From positions 1 to 10,955 of the forward strand of contig CAIYSH010000209.1 in NCBI GenBank assembly GCA_903928755.1: DNA of 10,955 bases, in the 5' to 3' direction. Numbering within the stretch: position 1 is the first letter of the stretch; the number at the start of each line of letters is the position of its first letter. Shown piece by piece: positions 5,632-10,955 of the stretch. The notes under the pieces are model-generated. The model did not search any database and was not told the origin of the DNA. It saw nothing but the letters and a program-made list of their open reading frames with translations. The position numbers and the translations under genes were made by a program. Source of the DNA: an uncultured Alphaproteobacteria bacterium. GTDB lineage: Bacteria > Pseudomonadota > Alphaproteobacteria > Caulobacterales > Caulobacteraceae.

Positions 5632-6345
5632 CTACAGAACTCTTGGTTTTGTTGGCCCCATGCGGAAGCGCATGTAGGGAATAGGCCGTTCCGGTTCCTC
5701 GAGACGGGCCTCCGCCTCCTTGATCACCGAACGGGTCACCATGGGAAGATTGAGCTCCAGGGCCTCTTCAAATTCGAACCAGGCAATCTCTTCCAGTTCC
5801 CCACAATCGGGCTGACGGTCCAGGCTGATCAGTCGCTCGGCGTCGGCCATCAGGAACCAGGTATCGAAGCGCTTGGCCAGAACTGGCGGTGTCACGGCGC
5901 GGTAGATAATGGACAGGGCTTCCAGGTCAGGCAGGGCCCCCAGGGCCAGGAATTCCCGCCAGGGGCCAGCTGCGGGCCGGGGATCGGCCCGTTTGGCCAG
6001 GAGAAGGCCCGCTTCCTCGAAGGTTTCCCGAATCGCCGCCAAGGCCAGGGCGCGGCCGCGATTGCCCGGCAGGTGCGCATGGAACTTGCCGGCGACCTCT
6101 GGCTTGAGCTCCGTCGCAAACGGCGCACGGAAGTCGGCCTTGTCGATACGGCCGCCAGGGAACACCCATAGATTGGGCATGAAGTCGTGGCCGCCATTGC
6201 GCTTGCCCATCAGGACGCGGGGTTTGGGACCATCCCTGCGAATGATGAATAGGGTGGCGGCGTCTCTTGGCTTGACGGCGGGGGCGCCTTCAGGGCGCAT
6301 ACGGGATCCATCGGCGCGGCGGATGGGGGGTGCTTCTTCGGTCAT
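5632..6345 (-). CDS. Nudix hydrolase with a split Nudix box
   Basis: Nudix enzymes cleave nucleoside diphosphates linked to another group. The 237-residue protein has a short disordered N-terminus, a β-strand region (AATLFIIRRDG, 29–39), VFPGG at 61–65 and RETFEEAG at 106–113. In the canonical box (Gx5Ex7REUxEExGU) the glycine and the RExxEE part lie in one 23-residue stretch. Here about 40 residues separate VFPGG from RETFEEAG, a layout I associate with the NUDT19-like and CoA-diphosphatase-like branch. The catalytic glutamates E107, E110 and E111 are present. The substrate cannot be named. The ATG at 6345 has only a weak TAGAG upstream. The gene is divergent from the cupin gene, whose start is 96 bp away, and precedes rpmG on the same strand. 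Confidence 0.88.
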   Translation of the reverse strand: MTEEAPPIRRADGSRMRPEGAPAVKPRDAATLFIIRRDGPKPRVLMGKRNGGHDFMPNLWVFPGGRIDKADFRAPFATELKPEVAGKFHAHLPGNRGRALALAAIRETFEEAGLLLAKRADPRPAAGPWREFLALGALPDLEALSIIYRAVTPPVLAKRFDTWFLMADAERLISLDRQPDCGELEEIAWFEFEEALELNLPMVTRSVIKEAEARLEEPERPIPYMRFRMGPTKPRVL

Positions 6346-6441
6346 GACGAAACTCTAGGACCGGTTTTCGATCAAGGAAACGGCGCCCTTACGTCAATTT
6401 TGAAAGCTGCGCGCTTGCGTCGCTGTTTTTTGGGAGGGCTC

Positions 6442-6837
6442 ATGTCCCTACAGGCCTTTGTCCTTAAGCCCGGCCAGACCCCTTTGGAGGCCTGGGATGA
6501 CCCCATTAAGGGCGTCGTCACCTGGCGGACCCTGCTCAGCGGCGATCGGACGCCCTCAAGGGGCCTGACCATGGGCGTGGCGGATGTGCCGGAGGGCGTG
6601 GATGGAAAGCCTAGGGTCCATCGTCACGCCGAAGACGAGGCGTATTACATATTGTCAGGGCGGGGGATCATGCGGATCGAGGGCGTCGACCACGATCTCG
6701 CGCCAGGCGATACGGTCTTCATTCCAGGCGGCGTCTGGCACGGCGCCTGCGGGGTCGGGGCTGAGCCGTTAAAGCTGCTCTACATCTTCGCCGCCGACTC
6801 CTTCGACACCATCGTCTATGAGTTTCCGGAAGCCTGA
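6442..6837 (+). CDS. Small single-domain cupin protein
   Basis: The 131-residue protein has one cupin_2 barrel. Motif 1 contains H60-x-H62 and E66 (VHRHAEDEAYYILSGRG), and motif 2 is PGDTVFIPGGVWH with H100, so the usual 3-His/1-Glu metal site is complete. Small stand-alone cupins of this kind include isomerases, dioxygenases and ligand-binding proteins; nothing here decides between them. The ATG at 6442 is chosen over an earlier in-frame start because GGGAGGG (6432–6438) lies directly before it and the protein begins naturally there. The gene is divergent from the Nudix gene. Its stop codon lies inside the 12-bp palindrome that also carries the stop of the P-loop stub on the other strand. 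Confidence 0.85.
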   Translation: MSLQAFVLKPGQTPLEAWDDPIKGVVTWRTLLSGDRTPSRGLTMGVADVPEGVDGKPRVHRHAEDEAYYILSGRGIMRIEGVDHDLAPGDTVFIPGGVWHGACGVGAEPLKLLYIFAADSFDTIVYEFPEA

Positions 6838-6844
6838 CGTCAGG
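6833..6844. repeat. 12-bp palindrome carrying stop codons for both strands
   Basis: CCTGACGTCAGG is a perfect palindrome. It contains TGA (6835–6837), the cupin stop, and TCA (6840–6842), the stop of the minus-strand P-loop stub. There is no T-run, so it is not an intrinsic terminator. It marks the junction where the P-loop gene appears truncated. Confidence 0.6.
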
Positions 6845-6923
6845 AAGCTGCGAACCTCGCAATATCCCGCGAAAAGACGGTCTTGCCGACCCCAGCGCAG
6901 CCCAGGACGACGATCCGCGGCAT
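6840..6923 (-). pseudogene. Truncated P-loop NTPase gene (N-terminal 27 residues only)
   Basis: An ATG at 6923, 2 bp after the EamA stop on the same strand, opens a 27-codon frame that reads MPRIVVLGCAGVGKTVF and then about ten more residues to a TGA. The β-strand followed by GCAGVGKT is a textbook Walker A motif at the very N-terminus, as in adenylate-kinase-like and small AAA proteins. The remaining 150 or so residues expected for such a protein are missing: the frame stops at the 3' end of the convergent cupin gene, and the sequence beyond is the cupin. It most likely records the third or fourth gene of a topA–rnr–eamA operon, cut off by a deletion. A functional micropeptide is less likely. 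The family beyond P-loop NTPase is unknown. Confidence 0.6.
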
Positions 6924-6925
6924 GG

Positions 6926-7354
6926 CTAGCCCCGATAGGCGACCAGGACGGCACCGCCGGCGATCAGGGCCACACCCAACCAGTTGGGCAGGGTAAGCTT
7001 CTCGCCCAGCAAGGCTACGCCAAATACAGCCACAAGCACGACCGAAAGCTTGTCCACCGGCGCCACCTGCGCCGCGTCGCCAAGCTTCAGGGCGCGGAAA
7101 TAGCACAGCCAGGAACCGCCTGTGGCCAGGCCGGACAGAACCAGGAAGGTCCACGTCTTGCGGCTGACCGAGCCCAGAGGCTGCCACTGGCCAGAGGCGA
7201 CCACGATCCCCGTGGTGATGGCCAGGATCACGGTCGTGCGGATCATGGTCGCGTAGTCGGAATTGATGTTTTCGATCCCGATCTTGGCGAAGATGGCGGT
7301 GAGGGCGGCAAAGCCCGCCGATCCCAGGGCCCAGGGCAGCCAGGTGGCGATCAT
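6926..7354 (-). CDS. Half-size EamA-family (DMT) membrane transporter
   Basis: The 142-residue hydrophobic protein has about five predicted membrane spans (around 5–24, 36–55, 66–85, 95–115 and 121–140). The EamA signatures are present: GxxxFALxAIFAKIG-like residues at the start, FRALKLGDAAQVAPVDKLSVV in the middle and LLGEKLTLPNWLGVALIAGGAVLVA at the end. Full-length EamA permeases carry two such units; single-unit proteins of about 140 residues are a known subgroup that probably dimerise. The substrate cannot be told. The ATG at 7354 overlaps the rnr stop (ATGA), pointing to translational coupling with rnr. A much longer frame over the same strand (to 7391) is a GC-rich shadow and was not used. 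Confidence 0.87.
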   Translation of the reverse strand: MIATWLPWALGSAGFAALTAIFAKIGIENINSDYATMIRTTVILAITTGIVVASGQWQPLGSVSRKTWTFLVLSGLATGGSWLCYFRALKLGDAAQVAPVDKLSVVLVAVFGVALLGEKLTLPNWLGVALIAGGAVLVAYRG

Positions 7355-9651
7355 CGTCTCTTTCCCTTCCGGACCCCTTTTGGCGGTCCACCGCGCTTGC
7401 GGGCGTCCATGCTTCCAGGTTTGCGGTTGCGTTGGGCCAGACGGGGGCGCGGGGCTTTCGGGTCGGCAGGGGCGGGTGAGGAGAGCATTTCGAACATCAG
7501 CCCGCCGGTAACGGGTGTGGCTTCGACCAACCGGACGACCACTGATGTGCCCAGCATCCAGCGGGCTCCGCTGCGCTCGCCCACCAGGGCGTGCTGGCGA
7601 TCGTCATGGATGAAGAATTCGTCCCCGAGGCGAGAGATTGGAACCAGTCCATCGGCACCGGTTTCTTCAAGCCTGACGAAGAGGCCAAATCGGGTGACGC
7701 CGGTGATCCGGCCTGCGAACTCAGCGCCCACGCGGTCCGCCAGGAAGGCGGCGACATAGCGGTCTGTGGCGTCGCGTTCGGCGGCCATGGCCCGTCGCTC
7801 AGCGAAGGTGATCTGCTCGGCCGTGTCCTTGATGTGGGCGATATCCCAGTCCGTGATGCCGTCATCTCCGAAGCCGAGCGCCCGGATCAGGCCCCGATGG
7901 ACGATCAGGTCCGCATACCGGCGGATCGGCGATGTGAAGTGGGCATATTTCGCCAGGTTCAATCCAAAGTGGCCGATATTTTCTGGCGAATAGATGGCCT
8001 GCATCTGACTGCGCAGGACCACCTCATTGATGATGGCCGCATGAGGACTGTCATGGGTCTCGGCCAGCAGCTTGTTGAACCGGTCAGTGCGCGGTGCCTC
8101 GCCCTTGGACCAGGCGATCTCCAGGGTCGCCAGGAACTCGGCCAGGGACTGGACTTTTTCCTGGCTGGGGGTGTCGTGGATCCGGTAGATCAGCGGAGTT
8201 TTCTTGGCTTCTAGGGTTTCGGCAGCGCAGACATTGGCCTGGACCATCATCTCTTCGATCAGCTTGTGGGCCTCCAGGGCAGCCCGGGGCTGGATCGAGG
8301 CGACCTCACCATCGCTGTTGATGATGATCCGGCGCTCGGAACTTTCGATGGCCAGGGGCGAGCGCTTGTTCCGTCCGATCTTCATGCACGCATAGGCGGC
8401 GTATAAGGGTGCCAGGACAGCCTTCAGCAGCGGGCCGGTCACATCATCGGGCTGACCGTCCACGGCCGCCTGGGCCTGCTCGTAGGACAGTTTTGCGGCA
8501 GAGCGCATCAGGCCGCGCACAAACCGGTGGTTTCGCTTGCGGCCCTCCCGGTCGAAAACCATGCGCACGGCAAGACAGGCCCGGTTTTCACCCTGCCGCA
8601 GGGAGCAAAGGCCAGCCGAGAGGCGCTCGGGCAACATCGGCTCGACCCGGTCGGGAAAATAGACACTGTTGGACTTTTCCCGGGCTTCCCGGTCAAGGGC
8701 TGTGCCGGACCGTACATAGGCCGCGACATCGGCGATGGCGACCCAGACGACCCAGCCTTCAGGATTCCCCGGATCGTCATCCTTCTGGGCAAACACGGCA
8801 TCGTCGTGGTCCCGGGCGTCCGGGGGATCGATCGTGATCAGCGGGATGTCCCGGAGGTCTTCACGGCCCGCCAGGGCGGGCGGCTGTGCGGCCTCAGCTT
8901 CGGCCTCTGCCTCGGCACTGAATCCTGTGGGGATCCCGTGGGCGTGTATGGCGATCAGTGACGCCGCCCGGGGGTGATCTTCGCGACCCACCACCTCCAG
9001 GATCTTGCCACGTTTCGGGCCATAGCGCCGCTCGGATGCGACAGGCTGGGCGACAACCAGATCCCCATCCCGCAGGTCGGCGACACCAGCGCCGTCCAGC
9101 ACCAGACTGTCCTTGGACTTCCGGTCCACCGGCTCAAGCCGGACTTCGCGATTGGCTTTACGTACGACGCCGAGGATCTTGTGAACACTGGTTCCCAGTT
9201 TCTTGATCAGCCGGGCCTCGACCTCGCCGTTTTCCAGGGTTTCGAAACGGACCAGCAGGCGGTCTCCCAGACCCGGGGCACCGGCGGCCACCTCCGCCCG
9301 GTCAGGAGACAACCGGACTGCGCGGGTGTCTTCGCCTTTGGTCAGGCGAACAAACAGGTCACCGTCATTGTCACGCTCGGAGACATCCACCACGCCAACA
9401 GGGGGCAGGGCGCCAAACGCCGCAAATCCCTTGCGTCCCCTCCGGCCTAGTGCGCCTGAGGTTTCAAGTTCCTTGATCATGTCCCGCAAGGCCTTGCGGT
9501 CGGCACCCTTCAGTCCAAACGCCTTGGCCAGGTCCGACTTGTCGGCTTCACCCGCCTCGCGGATGAATTTCAGCAGGGTTTCGCGATCCGGCAGGCCTTG
9601 CGCCGGCTTGCTGACGAAACGTGAAGCTTTGGGCGCGCGGAGTTTGGCCAT
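7351..9651 (-). CDS. rnr: Ribonuclease R
   Basis: This is a processive 3'-to-5' exoribonuclease that degrades structured RNA, rRNA fragments and defective transcripts in the cytoplasm. The 766 residues show a winged-helix region at about 20–85, two cold-shock OB folds at about 85–245, and the RNB catalytic domain at about 265–600. The metal-binding acids D275, D281, D283 and D284 are in DPPDARDHDD. Conserved RNB blocks ADVAAYVRSGTALDREA, YFPDRVEPMLPERLS and HFTSPIRRYADLIVHR follow. An S1 domain (about 643–723) and a Lys/Arg-rich tail (about 725–766) end the protein. A Glu-Ala run lies between the second cold-shock fold and RNB (246–255). The ATG at 9651 has only a weak AGGG before it. It starts 20 bp after the topA stop and overlaps the EamA gene by 4 bp, so the three are likely co-transcribed. 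Confidence 0.96.
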   Translation of the reverse strand: MAKLRAPKASRFVSKPAQGLPDRETLLKFIREAGEADKSDLAKAFGLKGADRKALRDMIKELETSGALGRRGRKGFAAFGALPPVGVVDVSERDNDGDLFVRLTKGEDTRAVRLSPDRAEVAAGAPGLGDRLLVRFETLENGEVEARLIKKLGTSVHKILGVVRKANREVRLEPVDRKSKDSLVLDGAGVADLRDGDLVVAQPVASERRYGPKRGKILEVVGREDHPRAASLIAIHAHGIPTGFSAEAEAEAEAAQPPALAGREDLRDIPLITIDPPDARDHDDAVFAQKDDDPGNPEGWVVWVAIADVAAYVRSGTALDREAREKSNSVYFPDRVEPMLPERLSAGLCSLRQGENRACLAVRMVFDREGRKRNHRFVRGLMRSAAKLSYEQAQAAVDGQPDDVTGPLLKAVLAPLYAAYACMKIGRNKRSPLAIESSERRIIINSDGEVASIQPRAALEAHKLIEEMMVQANVCAAETLEAKKTPLIYRIHDTPSQEKVQSLAEFLATLEIAWSKGEAPRTDRFNKLLAETHDSPHAAIINEVVLRSQMQAIYSPENIGHFGLNLAKYAHFTSPIRRYADLIVHRGLIRALGFGDDGITDWDIAHIKDTAEQITFAERRAMAAERDATDRYVAAFLADRVGAEFAGRITGVTRFGLFVRLEETGADGLVPISRLGDEFFIHDDRQHALVGERSGARWMLGTSVVVRLVEATPVTGGLMFEMLSSPAPADPKAPRPRLAQRNRKPGSMDARKRGGPPKGVRKGKRR

Positions 9652-9671
9652 GAAACCCTATAGCGCGGGAA

Positions 9672-10955
9672 TCAGGTTTTCGCCGCCTTCTTCGTCGCCG
9701 GTTTTTTGGCTGCAGGTTTTTTGGCCGATGTTTTTTTCGCAGCAGCGGTCTTGGGCTTGGCCTCGGCCTTGGGTCTGGCCGCAGCCTTCGTCCTTGTCGG
9801 CTTCTTGCCACCGCCCTTGGCGACCCGGTCGGCGATCAGCTGGACAGCTTCTTCCAGGGTGATGTCCTTGGGGTCGGCACCCTTGGGGATGTTGGCATTG
9901 GTCGAGCCATGCTTGATGTAGGGGCCGAACCGTCCGGCCATGATCTTGATGGCGGCACCATCCACCGGGTGGGCTCCCAGATCTTTCAAGGCCGCTGTTT
10001 CGCCCCGTCCACCACGGCCTCCAGCCCGTTTTTCGGCGAGGACGGCGACGGCGCGGTTGAGCCCGACTTCAAACACCTCATCGACGCTCGGCAGGTTGGC
10101 GTAGGTGCCGTTGTGCAGGACGAAGGGCCCGAACCGGCCAATGCCCGCCGTGATCATGATGTTGTCTTCAGGGTGTAGACCCACATCCCTGGGCAGGTTC
10201 AGGAGGCGCAGGCCCTTTTCAAGATCCATGTCCGGCGCCGACCAGCCCTTGGGTAATGAACTGCGTTTCGGCTTGTCGCTCTCACCCAGCTGGACATAAG
10301 GACCAAATCGGCCGGATTTCAGGAATACGGTCAGGCCGGTTTCCGGATCGACCCCGAGTTCACGGTCGCCATTGTCCTGGGCTGCGTCCTCATCCGACTG
10401 GGCGATCTGGCGCGTGAAGCGGCACTCCGGATAATTCGAGCAGCCGATGAAGGCCCCGAACTTGCCTGTCTTCAGAGAGAGCTGACCGACCCCGCACGTC
10501 GGGCAGCCTCTCGGATCGGAGCCATCTGCCTTGGGCGGGAAGATGTGAGGGCCAAGCGCGACATTGAGCGCATCCAGCACATGTGTAACGCGCAATTCGG
10601 CGATCTCGCCGACAGCGCCGTGGAAGTCATCCCAGAATTCCCTGAGGAGCACCTTCCAGTTCAGCTCCCCCGCCGACACCAGATCGAGCTTCTCCTCGAG
10701 GGCCGCCGTGAAGTCGTACTGGACGTATTTCCGGAAAAACTGTTCCAGGAAGGCTGTCACAAGCCGTCCCTTGTCCTCGGGGATGAACCTGTTCTTGTCC
10801 ATGCGGACATAGGCTCGGTCGCGCAGCACGGTGAGGATGGAGGCGTAGGTCGAAGGACGGCCTATGCCCAGCTCTTCCATCTTCTTGACGAGGCTGGCTT
10901 CAGAATAGCGCGGCGGCGGTTCGGTGAAATGCTGATCTGCCCGGGCGTCGATGAC
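9672..10955 (-). CDS. topA: DNA topoisomerase I (C-terminal part, cut by window edge)
   Basis: This is a type IA topoisomerase that relaxes negative supercoils. The 427 residues in the window start in the core (TEPPPRYSEASLVKKMEELG, GRPSTYASI); the Toprim domain and catalytic tyrosine lie beyond the right edge. After the core come a four-cysteine zinc finger (C151, C154, C172, C178 of the visible part) and a chain of Topoisom_C-type repeats marked by GRFGP at about 215, 273 and 341. The tail from about 377 is rich in Lys and Ala (TSAKKPAAKKPATKKAAKT), typical for DNA binding in high-GC bacteria. The frame is open to the first base on this strand, so the methionine at 10880 is internal. It is followed after 20 bp by rnr. 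Confidence 0.96.
   Translation of the reverse strand, partial: VIDARADQHFTEPPPRYSEASLVKKMEELGIGRPSTYASILTVLRDRAYVRMDKNRFIPEDKGRLVTAFLEQFFRKYVQYDFTAALEEKLDLVSAGELNWKVLLREFWDDFHGAVGEIAELRVTHVLDALNVALGPHIFPPKADGSDPRGCPTCGVGQLSLKTGKFGAFIGCSNYPECRFTRQIAQSDEDAAQDNGDRELGVDPETGLTVFLKSGRFGPYVQLGESDKPKRSSLPKGWSAPDMDLEKGLRLLNLPRDVGLHPEDNIMITAGIGRFGPFVLHNGTYANLPSVDEVFEVGLNRAVAVLAEKRAGGRGGRGETAALKDLGAHPVDGAAIKIMAGRFGPYIKHGSTNANIPKGADPKDITLEEAVQLIADRVAKGGGKKPTRTKAAARPKAEAKPKTAAAKKTSAKKPAAKKPATKKAAKT

Noticed and set aside
6346..6441. Promoter pair for the Nudix/cupin divergent region
   Set aside because: TTGACG- and TTGAAA-like hexamers occur on the two strands, but no −10 element at acceptable spacing could be matched.
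6840..7391. 183-codon minus-strand frame covering eamA and the P-loop stub
   Set aside because: Only its last 27 codons look like protein. The rest overlaps eamA in another frame and reads as Gly/Arg/Asp-rich nonsense.
6818..7759. 313-codon plus-strand frame opposite eamA and the end of rnr
   Set aside because: It is antisense to two well-supported genes, with no domain and a biased composition.

Overview
The window looks like a core chromosomal segment of an alphaproteobacterium of the Caulobacteraceae (Caulobacter/Phenylobacterium/Brevundimonas type). The strongest reason is the adjacent pair divK–pleD. Both proteins keep the lengths, key residues and most of the sequence I know from Caulobacter crescentus. 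High GC, GC-rich third codon positions, a CtrA-type box upstream of divK and GANTC (CcrM methylation) sites in candidate promoters agree with this. The genus is inference only.

Layout: (1) 1–1237, minus strand: clpS followed by clpA (clpA runs off the left edge). They encode the N-degron adaptor and the ClpA unfoldase of the ClpAP protease. (2) 1402–3436, minus strand: a Y-family DNA polymerase IV (dinB) with an N-terminal four-cysteine motif, a possible 19-residue upstream ORF overlapping its start, and a HAD-superfamily protein of unknown substrate. (3) 3437–5282, plus strand: a regulatory region with a near-consensus CtrA box, then divK and pleD with a 4-bp overlap. These are the single-domain response regulator and the diguanylate cyclase of the Caulobacter cell-fate circuit. 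(4) 5308–5342: a strong bidirectional terminator shared with rpmG (ribosomal protein L33), which is followed on the minus strand by a Nudix hydrolase gene. (5) 6442–6837, plus strand: a small cupin. (6) 6840–10955, minus strand: an apparent operon of topA (runs off the right edge), rnr (RNase R) and a half-size EamA transporter, ending in a 27-residue stub with a Walker A motif that looks like the remains of a lost P-loop gene.

Functionally the window is housekeeping plus cell-cycle control: regulated proteolysis, lesion bypass, c-di-GMP signalling, translation, RNA turnover and DNA supercoiling. I see no mobile element, CRISPR array, tRNA, rRNA or defence system, and no gene-free stretch over 300 bases. 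The longest intergenic gaps are about 164 bp (clpS/dinB) and 110 bp (HAD/divK). I found no clearly new system. The points most worth a second look are the P-loop stub, the divK control region, the small ORF before dinB and the inverted repeat upstream of clpS.
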